DNA from: Phoronis australis
Lineage: Eukaryota > Phoronida > Phoronidae
Assembly: GCA_002633005.1 (NCBI GenBank)
Contig: NMRA01000856.1
Coordinates: forward strand, 1-56,375
DNA length: 56,375 nt
Direction of reading: 5' to 3'
Below, in pieces: positions 25,440 through 35,025 of the stretch. Position 1 is the stretch's first letter; each line of letters begins with the position of its first letter. Under the pieces are notes generated by a model, which was not told where the DNA came from, searched no databases, and saw only the letters and a list, made by a program, of their open reading frames with translations. The position numbers and the translations under genes were made by a program.

Positions 25440-25930
25440 TGTTCTTCTCTGAGCTGCGCCCTCATGCGACGACCATCATCTTCGCCAATGACTCGATGGC
25501 TGTGCCGACAAGGATCCGCTCTGGTCTGCTCCATCCAACTGGCACATCTTCCGGGAACACTGCTTAATCCAGCGTGTTTTTAGACCTATGTCCCCGGCCA
25601 TGCCGGCGTTGTTGTGAATGAGCAAGCAGACCAACTCGCCAGCCAGACTGTGATACCAGTGCCAATGAAGCTCTATGCATCTGACATAAGCTGCTTGGTC
25701 ACCGTAATATGGTGCTCCGCACAACAGAACAGCTGGGCGAATACAGCCAGGGACTTCGCCTTGTGCGACTGGAGCCAGTCAACTTCCAGTCACCGGAAAG
25801 GTCCTCTGTGAAGACTCCAGAATCAGCTTACTATGGGAAGCATCGCCCCCAATACCCTTCAGCTGATGCTCAGTGAGTGTACCTAAGGTGCGAAGATTTG
25901 TGCCCAACACCTTCTGTGAACCCACTCGCA
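25440..25930 (+). pseudogene. Non-LTR retrotransposon fragment: RNase H domain and 3' end
   Basis: One frame reads YVPGHAGVVVNEQADQLASQ from about 25588, matching the conserved PGHAG...N..AD.LA core of LINE-encoded RNase H. Upstream, in another frame, is NDSMAVPTRIRSGLLHP, matching the DS...L..I.TG/SG segment that precedes it. A TAG stands where the second copy in this window has tryptophan (before TYVPGHAG). The frame then breaks again. It is an old, 5'-truncated LINE remnant lying between the shared upstream block and the divergent Fox gene. The minus-strand open frames here are shadows. Confidence 0.7.
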
Positions 25931-26505
25931 GAAGGTAATTAAGATAATTTCATTTCCCTTACCAACAAGAACACTGAAACTACCAGCGACTCGTGAACAC
26001 GCTTCAAAGCTCATTGGGTTGAGACAACCCTAAATTTGACTAATTCCATTTTAGTTTTTCATCCAACTGAATAGGACGAAACGCAGCTTTAAGTGATTTG
26101 AATCAGTCATAATGACAGTGATATTCTTCTCCACTCATAACTCAATTTGTTTAATTCTCTCCATTAACGACACTCTTTCAGCTTCATATTGGTAAAAAAA
26201 ATCAAAACAAATTTTAACGCAAACCAGTTTATCAAAAACGTATTCAGAAATAACGCTCTTTCAACACAACTTCAATTTTATAAATAAACTTTACTTATTA
26301 GCGAATTTAATAGTGAATTTCCGGATGGTTTACCAACAAAATGGACGCCACAATGAAATGCTACTGAACTTCAAATTCCATGAATTTATACAAAAATATA
26401 TACAGGATTGTAGCTTGCGAAATGCTCCTACTATTCTGATATCTTTCGATTTGTTAGATTAATCAAATGTTCTTACTTCAGTTTCTTGTATGTTTGCAGT
26501 GTGCA

Positions 26506-26564
26506 TAGTCTACGATTCATCAATATTATAGGTGACCGTAGTCTACGATTCACCAATATTATAG
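26506..26564. repeat. 26-bp direct duplication
   Basis: TAGTCTACGATTCATCAATA with six more bases (26506-26531) is repeated at 26539-26564 with one mismatch, at a 33-bp period. It is a short local duplication of unknown role, 1.2 kb upstream of the divergent Fox gene. Confidence 0.9.
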
Positions 26565-27427
26565 CTTTTAAGATATTTTTAATGCTCAGAAATTACGTTT
26601 TAATCCTTCTTCATAAATATTCATACATCCAATTAATATGCGTGCACACTCACTACTAACTAGGGTGTTATTACATTTGGACACCCCGTAATTATTTTCA
26701 GAAAACGCCCACAGCGCAAGTGTTATTTACAAACATTACACAAAGTTTACATAAATAAATGGTAAAGGTACACTGATATCACACCTGACCATTCATTCTT
26801 TTGCTGCGTGGAGACGTTAAGAAAAAGACACGCGTAGAACTATCAATATAAGATGTCTTTATTAGAAGGCCTAATTAATTTGAAATAGGATTGAATGTGC
26901 CTTCAGCGTTGGCAATTTTCATCCTTTTCCATCAATCTTAGTGTTTAATTTCACCATTGTCACATGACCTGTTGCGCTCGTCTCATAACCAGATCTGATA
27001 ACGCTGCTCTTCAGAAATTTTATATTATTTAATTTGTGGAGAGAACGGATCATGGTAAGTTGGCGCGTACAGTCACACGGAAAGCCACTTGTTGATTGTA
27101 TTGTTTTAGTAGTAGCGGCACGCGATTTGACGGCGTCTGATCGCTACGCTAATATGATGAAGCCGGGTAATTTAGAACTCATATAGAATCAATGTGTGTT
27201 CACGACACGGGTATCATTAAACAATACTTAGCCTTTCTGTGTGAATTTCAACAATATTCAAACACATTGGTTTATGTTACACGCAGATGTTCGCGACTAC
27301 AACCGCGATTTAGCTGCGAGTGCGCACACTTGTCTCCTGCTATTGTTCCATGGTCACAAGTCTCCTTTGTTACTAAACTGTCCTTCTTTGTCCTCTCTGA
27401 AAAAACGTGAAAACACCCGCAACAAAT

Positions 27428-27459
27428 GTGGGTGATGGTGTCGGTTATCCGACACCCAC
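27428..27459. repeat. Hairpin upstream of the divergent Fox gene
   Basis: GTGGGTG(ATG)GTGTCGG and CCGACACCCAC pair around a TTAT loop and are followed by a T-run. It lies about 175 bp upstream of the TATA box. The role is unknown. Confidence 0.6.
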
Positions 27460-27572
27460 TTTTTATGTGACTAGATTCCTGGTCATTAACGACAACAGAA
27501 ACTCTTCGATCCTACGGGCGCCGTTTCCCTGCGCGTGACATTGTCTCGTTGAACCATTGTTTACACTTTCGC

Positions 27573-27640
27573 CCAATGGTTTTCATAACCCCTCAACAGC
27601 GGTCACGTGATCAACCATAATCTCGTGGTGGTATATAAAC
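27573..27640 (+). promoter_or_regulatory. Core promoter of the divergent Fox gene
   Basis: A CCAAT box (27573-27577), the E-box word GGTCACGTGATC (27601-27612) and a canonical TATATAAA (27632-27639) stand in the usual order. The TATA box predicts transcription starting near 27660-27668, giving a leader of about 80 nt before the ATG at 27746. This supports the short gene model. Confidence 0.6.
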
Positions 27641-27745
27641 GGGAAGCAAGAAACTGCTCACCACTTCTTGTCAACAGAAATCCAATTCACAAGTTTGTGA
27701 CACTGCAGATAAGTGAGCGATAAAACTGTTAAAGATATTTCTGAA

Positions 27746-28492
27746 ATGGCGCACATTAACGCTGTTCACGGTGACACAGAGGCCGACGATGAATTCATAG
27801 ATGTCGTCAACGAGCCTTTCGAAGACAAGAGCAAAAGCAGACGAGAGAAGTGCAGAAAGACTGATGGAAACCAGGAACATTCCAAGCCAGCTTACAGTTA
27901 CAACGCTCTCATAATGATGGCGATTTCCAACCAAACGGACAAGAAGATAACGCTAAGCGGTATTTATGAATATATACAAGCCAATTTTCCGTATTATAAA
28001 GACAATAAGCACGGATGGCAAAACTCTATACGACACAACCTAAGTCTAAACAAATGTTTCGTGAAAGTTCCTCGTCGCTATGATGACCCAGGTAAGGGCC
28101 ATTATTGGACTCTCGACCCCTGCTGTGATGACATTTACATTGGCGGAACGACCGGGAAGTTACGAAGGCGTCCGAGCAACATTAGCAGGCGTGTCGTGCG
28201 TCAGGCAATCTACAATACACATTTTTCTTTGCCAACGAGGCCTCTGCAACTGCTTCCGACACCGCGTGTACGAAATGAACCTGTTCACGTGCGACCTCTA
28301 CCGCCGAGCAAGACTGACTTCTCTATTGAAAGTTTGCTGGCGCGTGAATCACACAAGCCACCAAGACCGGAGTATTTCTATGTTCCAACTAATTTATATT
28401 CAGGACTTTCGCCGTATTCTTCACCAAATGCTTATCCTAGCTCGTTTTCAAGCATGAATTCACGGATATTTTTACCTTCTTTCGTGTGCTAA
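27746..28492 (+). CDS. Divergent FoxG-class forkhead transcription factor (FoxG paralogue)
   Basis: A nuclear DNA-binding protein of 248 residues encoded by a single exon. The ATG at 27746 is chosen over a non-ATG extension because of its good context (A at -3, G at +4) and the TATA box 107 bp upstream. Residues 1-45 are acidic and then basic. The forkhead winged-helix domain spans about 46-142, with recognition helix [13 protein letters not shown] (93-105) and wing [10 protein letters not shown] (112-121). The [11 protein letters not shown] tail (132-142) is a signature of the FoxG/BF-1/sloppy-paired class. By eye, 73 of 96 forkhead residues match the FoxG at 35026. Residues 192-198, FSIESLL, form an eh1-like Groucho-binding motif, implying repression. 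The N-terminal eh1 motif of FoxG is missing and the C-terminal half is shorter. It could be called slp-like. Its orthology is not resolvable here. Confidence 0.9.
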   Translation: MAHINAVHGDTEADDEFIDVVNEPFEDKSKSRREKCRKTDGNQEHSKPAYSYNALIMMAISNQTDKKITLSGIYEYIQANFPYYKDNKHGWQNSIRHNLSLNKCFVKVPRRYDDPGKGHYWTLDPCCDDIYIGGTTGKLRRRPSNISRRVVRQAIYNTHFSLPTRPLQLLPTPRVRNEPVHVRPLPPSKTDFSIESLLARESHKPPRPEYFYVPTNLYSGLSPYSSPNAYPSSFSSMNSRIFLPSFVC

Positions 28493-28504
28493 AACTGAAC
28501 TGTA

Positions 28505-28510
28505 ATTAAA
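28505..28510 (+). terminator. Weak poly(A) signal candidate for the divergent Fox gene
   Basis: ATTAAA only 12 nt after the stop codon, with GT-rich sequence downstream. Such a short 3' UTR would be unusual. The next AATAAA on this strand is near 29636, so the true end is undecided. Confidence 0.2.
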
Positions 28511-30005
28511 ATGTGTAAATTTCGTTGATGGCACTGTTAAATTATGATTTGTATCCGCGATCATTTTTTATAAAATGTTGTATCTTTTAAAGTTTGTTTT
28601 TATTTTTGTATTGTCCATGTTCTTCCCAAACGCAACAAATTAACAGGTTCCATAGTCCTGCCCGCCTCAACGGACATGACCAAAATGCGCTGTCTGCATT
28701 TGGTTGGTCTGCCTAACGACATCCTAGGGCCTTCTAGTGTTTTTGATCAGTACAAACTTAATACCTTGCAAGCATTGCAAAATAAGTTATACTGTGACAG
28801 TCACTGCCTATTCATCTCATTCTTTGGAAAACGACTTGACCTGAGTTTTTTTGTTTTTGTTACCAATTTACAGTTTAGTTGACGGGACCGTTTTTCTTCA
28901 TCTTTGTTTTCGTTTTAGACAGACACAACACCTGTTTCCTGAGAGAGTCATTGACACTCTAACAGTAAACAACCCTACACGTAATGTAATCAAAGTACTG
29001 ACGTGTGTTCACTACATCTACTTCGTTTTACCTGAGACGACAAAACATGTTTACAATTGGAAATTTTGCGATTAATCTTAACTTCTTTTATAGAAATTTA
29101 CAAACTCACCCAAACACATGGTGGTAATTACCTGAATCCGTGCTCACAAAACCAAAGTGCAACTAGGTGAGTTCCATAAACATAGCTGACGTACCTGCTA
29201 GATATATTTTATCAAGGACGCAATAGGGTTCTAGGTTTTATAAAGTGTTGCGCTATATCTTATTTCAATACACGTGGATTTGTATATGGTAACTTAACAA
29301 GCATTTTGACAGATATTACTATTTGTGTAAATTAGTTGACTATTTTAGTAAGTGTAAGCTAAACACATTTCCTGCAGTCCAAAACGTTTTTACTTTAATG
29401 GTAAGAATCATGACGAATGCTGCTGCATAATACATTTCTAACTTTTAAATAATGCAGCCGTTTCCCTGCAGTTCTCAGGTAAATTACTGAGTGGTTACTC
29501 ACCTCTGACAAACGAACTTGTGACCACAGCCATGGCACGTCGTTGACTTCAAAGACATGCATTGTTTACTGTGCAGGTACTTTGTTATTACTACAATCCT
29601 TCCCTGTATTTCACCAAGTTAACCAAATGAAAACAAATAAACATCGGCGACGACTGCTGACTGCTTGCTGTTTTGTTCCAATTATTTTCCGTTGCAAAAC
29701 AAACGGAAAACGACAGACAGTTCGTAAACAAAATCTCAAATGAGATAGGACACAAATTCTTAAATCGGCTTTATCATGGTTCATACACCATGGGTTCGTA
29801 CATCATTTACGAGCTCTGTCGGCAATAATTATACAGTAAAGGAGACACTTCCCGATTTTGTTTATTTGTTTACATTACGATTACTGGCTTGGGTTAATCA
29901 GTACGTAAGAGGCGACCAGCGGTCGCGCGACGTACTTGTAAGTAGTGGCGGATCTTTGTGAAGGTAAATAACGCGTAAAGCTTCAGGTCCACATCATTGG
30001 AGGAC
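28511..30005. other. Fox intergenic DNA, no gene seen
   Basis: Probably 3' UTR followed by intergenic sequence. A lone AGTGGCGGATC word at about 29943 resembles a hAT-like terminus but has no partner. No coding sequence is supported. Confidence 0.35.
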
Positions 30006-30443
30006 TCTGTGCCGGTTCCATGAAACAGTCCCAAATAGGGACTCAACAAAGTTTCGATAAATCTGTTGTGTATTTGTTTCGTTCTTTACTCACGGGTGAA
30101 ATATTTTTTCCGTCATTTTATCTTTATTATGAGCTCCTCTTTGATTAATGACAATTACTAATAATATAACTAAAAACCATGCCAAGCCGTTAATTCAGTC
30201 AAAATAATTAGGGACTTAGTCTTTAAATTAGGGGCGTTGCATGGAAGGATTCCTACTTATTTTCAATAATATTGAGAATTCAACGTTGAGTTCACTTGAT
30301 TGACTTAGTAATGAGACTCAAACAGCAGAAGAAAGGACAGCCAGTGTTTTCACAAGTACACATTCAAATACTCACTAGATTAAGGGAACCTAGCAAATTT
30401 AGTTGAGTCCCAATTTGAGACTGTTTCATCCAACCGGCACAGA
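30006..30443. mobile_element. About 440-bp inverted-repeat MITE between the Fox genes
   Basis: The left end (30006-30055: TCTGTGCCGGTT, then ATGAAACAGTCCCAAAT, GGGACTCAAC and AAGTTT) matches the reverse complement of the right end (30393-30443) over about 50 bp, with a few mismatches and a 1-bp gap. The internal sequence is AT-rich and non-coding. No clear target duplication was seen, so the superfamily is not assigned. Confidence 0.65.
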
Positions 30444-30448
30444 ATGCA

Positions 30449-30540
30449 CGTGTCGACGACGACGATATATATTGTGACACACGGCACATATTGTCGCCCG
30501 GACGACGGTATATGTCGAGTACGACAATAAATGTCATTTA
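30449..30540. repeat. Cluster of CGACGA/TATATGTCG palindromic motifs
   Basis: Repeated GTCG/CGAC and ATATTGT/ACAATA words, for example CATATTGTCG pairing with CGACGGTATATG across CCGG. It abuts the right end of the MITE at 30006 and may belong to an older element into which the MITE inserted. Confidence 0.4.
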
Positions 30541-30783
30541 TCAGGAACCCGCATGAAATAGCAAGTGCACCTCAGTGAGAGCGACTAGGGGCCACACTAA
30601 CGCAGTGGTCTAAATAAAACATTACAGGGCGCTTGGGAACCTGGACAAAGACAGCGCAGAACGTATTGAGACCAATATTAGGAGGCATTCACCCACTAGA
30701 CTTGACTACCAAGGAGCGGAATAGGTGGGTATCAACGCGGAATGGGAGGAGAATGTGCAGGAGTGTGCTAGTATAGGTGTGCA

Positions 30784-31180
30784 CTGGGGCCGAATGGGTG
30801 GCGACCGGGGCTGGGGCGAAATGGTCAGGGCTGTGGCGAAATGGTAAGGGCTGTGGCGGATCTTTACTTTTGGGGGCCCAAAGTTTGACCACTCCCAGAA
30901 CCTTTGGGACCAGGAAACTGTCTACTCCACCCAATCCGCTTGTCACCCATTCCATTCTCTCGTTCTCTATCCACTCCGCTCCCTTCCCTCCGTGGTTACC
31001 CATGGCCCATCCCATTGTACAGCCACCGNTACCACCCACTACTGGTCACACACACCAATGAAACTGTCCCAGCCACTGGTTCCAGGATGATCTGCGCTCT
31101 GTATTATGTAAGCGCTCACACTCTTTGTCCCGTCTTTCATGCTTCAGGCCCTCGAGAACGTGGGTCCGCCGCTATATTTA
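30784..31180. repeat. 20-bp tandem repeat running into a hAT-like terminus
   Basis: Units CTGGGGCGAAATGGTCAGGG (30811) and CTGTGGCGAAATGGTAAGGG (30831) are followed by CTGTGGCGGATC (30851), which begins an element-like GGGGGCCCAAAG end. A possible opposite end, GGGTCCGCCGCTA, lies at about 31164-31176. No target duplication is visible, so the element call is weak. An unresolved base lies at 31029. Confidence 0.4.
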
Positions 31181-31939
31181 ATGCGAGATCTGATTCAAAA
31201 TTCATACTGTAAATTTACTTAAGAATTCAGTTCATTGGAAATGAAGCAGTGAAATAAAAAATTGAACAGGAAATTCACATATATATTCCTAATCTATCCC
31301 TATTCAATAATACAAGAAAGTCTTTTTGATCGATTGTTGCTGTCCAATGGATATACCTCACTGAGCAAATGGGGGCGCTAGTGGTTAGTACTGAATTTCT
31401 GTAAATTGAGACCTGAACCAGTTGGACTAAAGCGTTTGAGTAACATTTGGCGCACAACCTTTAATTGGCCAACACACTTCTCCGTGTGTTCGTTCATTAA
31501 CAACATCATATAACGCCAACCAAAAAGTAAACATTTGAAATCCTCGATAGGTGCAGTAATTATCTCTCTAAACATCGTGACCGCCCTTCTTACAAGTGAA
31601 CAGACAACGTTGATCTCCGTTACCGCTTTTTGCATCACTTGTTGATTGACTACTAAGCTGGAATATCACGCGATTATTGTAGGAGGTTGGTGTGGTAAAA
31701 TTACTGCCTTTTGAGACACAGATTAGACGACTCAATGAGAGTACGGCGTGACGGACTTCATTTCACCAAAGTCATTGCTATTATTTTCTTGTGTTCCCTC
31801 CACTGTAGAACCACAACGTGCCATACACATTATAAACACACTGCACAAATGAAAGCACGATAACAGAAGAGTGATAAAAGCTACTAATAAATTGATTTCA
31901 TTGTTAATATTCTTGTTGTTGTCGTTATTCTAGTCAAAA
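31181..31939. other. No gene seen
   Basis: Intergenic DNA between the Fox genes. A minus-strand open frame at 31378-31638 has no recognisable domain. Confidence 0.3.
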
Positions 31940-31983
31940 AGTGATTATTATTATTGTTATTGTTGTTGTTGTTGTTGCTGTTG
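31940..31983. repeat. GTT/ATT trinucleotide microsatellite
   Basis: A short TTATTATTG/TTGTTGTTG run. A similar run lies at about 32403-32490. The two bracket the LINE fragment at 31984-32400. Confidence 0.85.
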
Positions 31984-32400
31984 ATATCATTTTCCGTGCC
32001 AAGCATCCATCCCGGACTGTGGTGTGGACCTATGTGCCTGGTCATGCCGGCATCCAGTTGAATAAAAGAGCGGATTACCTAGCTTGGGTATCCAACGACA
32101 ACAGTCCTCTCAATCTGTACATGTATGTCTATGACATCTAGCTTTTGGCTGGGCACTCTTCCTCCGTCAACAAGAAACAATGATTGTCTACCTCGTCGAC
32201 GGGACCCGCAGCCTGAACTCTGAATTGCGACCTGCGCCTCAAGGCGGTCCAGGGGCATACAGAGGCGACTGAAAAACCAACAACTAACGATCAACATCAA
32301 TATCAGGAGTTTGCGTCTGCTGCTGTTAGGATGGAAATGTAGTGAGGCGATTAGTGCCGCCGCACATCGGCTATGATCCTGTCTACGACAAGTAATTTGC
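31984..32400 (+). pseudogene. Second LINE RNase H fragment
   Basis: One frame reads SRTVVWTYVPGHAGIQLNKR and then ADYLAWVSND, the same RNase H core as the fragment at 25588, and so a related non-LTR retrotransposon. Here the tryptophan before TYVPGHAG is intact. The active-site segment upstream is missing and the frame stops at 32141. The sequence to about 32400 is more GC-rich than its surroundings and is probably the degraded 3' part. Confidence 0.65.
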
Positions 32401-32402
32401 AG

Positions 32403-32492
32403 GTAATTGTTATCGTTATTGTTATTTATTGTTTTTATTATTATTATTATGTGTTTATTACTTATTGTTGTTGTTGTTACTGTTGTTGTTAG
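32403..32492. repeat. ATT/GTT trinucleotide microsatellite
   Basis: A TTATTGTTATT...TTATTATTATTATG...GTTGTTGTTG run adjoining the 3' side of the LINE fragment. It could derive from the element's A/T-rich tail. Confidence 0.8.
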
Positions 32493-34114
32493 CAAACATT
32501 GGCTTTAATGCAGCTGTTGGTAATTCTATCATTATTCTTGTCAATTGTTGATCACCATTCTTAACAAACGATGGCCGCTGTGTGCTGGTTATGCACAGTT
32601 TGGAGATATGCCATCAGCCAAGAAGCATTAAGTGCAATGTGAAACGCACTGTCGCGTCTTAGTTGGACTTCGCCAACGTATGGATTTCAGTGTAGTGACT
32701 AAAACGATTCACTCGGCCGACTTGCAAAATAGAAATAATCGAGTGAAAAGTACCAATAGTTTAACATTTTGCTCATATCACGGGACAAACAAAGTGACGA
32801 AAACACCACTTGTCAGGTTTATGGCTGAAACAAAATCACATTTTATGTAAAACGAGTTATTCCACGTCACCAATAGGTGGTGTTAATACGGAATATTGCA
32901 AGGGACAAGCACCAACGACACATTCCAGATCACACTTTCGCTCAGCAAAAACGTGTTTAGTGCTGTGTTCAAGGAGTGAAAACAATTCCATGATCGGACG
33001 TATCGAATTTTCTGTTATGATCCCCTATAACTCTACACTCGAACCAACTGACACTTAACCAGCGGTACAAAATCCATACACCGACCGTACTCGGTTAAAA
33101 CACCATACGCACCAAAAATGCTCCATATACGATCTGACCAAAATCCAGTCGAGGTGACCAGATTCCGTCTGTCCCTCAGATTTCAGCTGTCCATGCATGC
33201 GTCTGTTTATCGAAAACTCTATTGTCTTTTAGCTAAAGACCAGTCTGCCTGTTCCACGGATACAGAAAATCTGTTTACAACTCGAAGTCAAAAGACAGAA
33301 ATCCGTTGTGTGCTCAACTAGACTGAAAAGAAAACGTATCGAGAAACACAAAAGACGAAAATCAACCATTGGCTATTCGTATTCAGATTTCTGACTTTTG
33401 GCTGAAGTCAAAACACATCGGATAGTCTCCTTGAGGACTAGAGGTACGACCATGGGATATGATCCCGGGGACTGGAGTTTGATCACCGGGTATGAAACAT
33501 TTTTGTAATGTGTTTGCGTGTGGAGTTCACGGCTGTCTCAGGATTTGTACGCGGTCTTGCGGATTGTAGTTGGAATTTAGAGGCTCCAGGTAATGTAACA
33601 ATCTCCACCCTAGATGTTTGTTTAAGTTAAAAGTATCCATTAGCGGCACGTCATCCTCACCTTGGCATAAAGAACGTGTATCATTTCACCTGAAGTTGTG
33701 GCTACGCTGTTTTACAATGAAAATAAACAGCATTGTCATCTACAATACCCATTTTGTCATTTAGTATCTTGGGCAACTAAGCCTCGTTAACAGTTTTACC
33801 ACAATGTGTTGTCGTAACACCAGACGGCAGTGGTTAGCTGCACTTTTACTAATATACAGCAAAGATCGAAAATGCTTTTAAATAGTTGGCAGACAAACGT
33901 AGAAACGTACATTTTGAAATATGCACAAGGTTTCTGCAATATTTGATTTAATAATAAAAAATTAGGAACAAAGGATATTGTATCCCTCTGTGGAATATAC
34001 CGTTTGAAATAGGAAATTTTAAATATGTGTTTACATAATACAATTAGCAACCAAGTAAAGACAACGTGTCCAGCTGTAACAAAAGATATCTGATATAAAC
34101 ATTTTTGGTATTAC
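32493..34114. other. No gene seen
   Basis: Non-coding DNA 0.9-2.5 kb upstream of FoxG. Open frames at 32632-33321 (+) and 33796-34050 (-) have no domains. Distal regulatory sequence could lie here, but nothing specific is visible. Confidence 0.3.
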
Positions 34115-34119
34115 TCCGG

Positions 34120-34520
34120 AAATGTTGAAACTGGTAATATTACATCTCAGAAATGTAGGATTCGTTAGAACCTTTACTTAATACCGTGACTGATTTATGC
34201 TCTATCTCCTTTTAGAATTAGTTGACGTGCTTCAGTTCAACCAAGAACAATCGAGATTGGTACGCAAAAATCAATGTTACTTAAAATAAAATATCAAAAA
34301 TGTTTTTGACATTGCATTTAAGATATTGTCAAAAGAAATAAGGTCCCGTTATTGATACGGTCGTTTAACAATGAATGTACTTTTCGTTTTTGCTGGTTGG
34401 CAATAAACGAGCAAAATGGAATGAATCTACACAATTTGTACTTTTAGGAAATATACACTTTGCTGAGTACAGTTCAATACTTTGCAAATATTTTACTTTT
34501 GAAAGGGACAAACTTGTTGT
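34120..34520 (+). promoter_or_regulatory. Upstream block shared by both Fox genes, FoxG copy
   Basis: The partner of 24510-24960. It carries, in the same order, ATCTCAGAAATG then TAGGATTCG (34144-34164), GTTATTGATACGG then ATGAATGTAC (34348-34380), and ACACAATTTGTA, GGAAATATACACTTT and CTGAGTA (34429-34469). It lies 0.5-0.9 kb upstream of the FoxG ATG. No shared reading frame is conserved, which argues for non-coding function or simple descent. Confidence 0.4.
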
Positions 34521-34890
34521 TAAGATATCACAGCTGTCGAGTACCAAGTGGCAAGCCATGTTACATGGGCCTCACCGTTCATGCCGTTTCCCCGAGTTTG
34601 GAATGAACATTGCACAGTGGCGAAATGTAGACCGCTACTGACAGGCATCAACTCTAAACAATGCGGTAGATATACTTTTACTACGAGCGACCGGTTTTGG
34701 TCGGCAGAGACATGAATTCAGAGACTGAATAGAAGTCATTAGACGGTGCTGTGACGGGCATCGAGAGAGACTTTAGGGCAGCCAAACGACGTATTCACAA
34801 AATCAAAACAAGTGAACCAGATTTCTAAATGTTACAAGATCAGCAGCGATTAGGTCTCAAGTGTAAACACAGCTCCCCACAAATGGAAAC

Positions 34891-34940
34891 AGCGATTGGG
34901 CAATATGAAAATGGGCGGAGTTGAGTCACACCTGATTGGT
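34891..34940 (+). promoter_or_regulatory. Probable FoxG proximal promoter elements
   Basis: Two inverted CCAAT boxes (ATTGG at 34895-34899 and 34935-34939) flank a GC box (GGGCGG, 34913-34918) about 90-130 bp upstream of the FoxG ATG. No good TATA box is visible, unlike the paralogue. The transcription start is not defined. Confidence 0.4.
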
Positions 34941-34972
34941 TGGTTGATAGCAGCCCAGCAGTCAAGTGGAAA

Positions 34973-35009
34973 ATGTGAGCGCATGAAATATTCAGCGATA
35001 GTCTTGTGA
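34973..35009 (+). promoter_or_regulatory. Two short upstream ORFs before FoxG
   Basis: ATGTGA, a minimal start-stop, lies at 34973-34978. An 8-codon ORF (ATG at 34983, TGA at 35007-35009) ends 16 nt before the FoxG start codon. If transcription begins upstream of these, they could reduce FoxG translation. Confidence 0.35.
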
Positions 35010-35025
35010 GGTCCAATTCACAATA

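Noticed and set aside
27713-27745. 11-residue N-terminal extension of the divergent Fox protein
   Set aside because: It starts at GTG rather than ATG. The ATG at 27746 has good context and fits the TATA position.
28080-28457. 125-codon + open frame
   Set aside because: An out-of-frame shadow inside the divergent Fox coding sequence.
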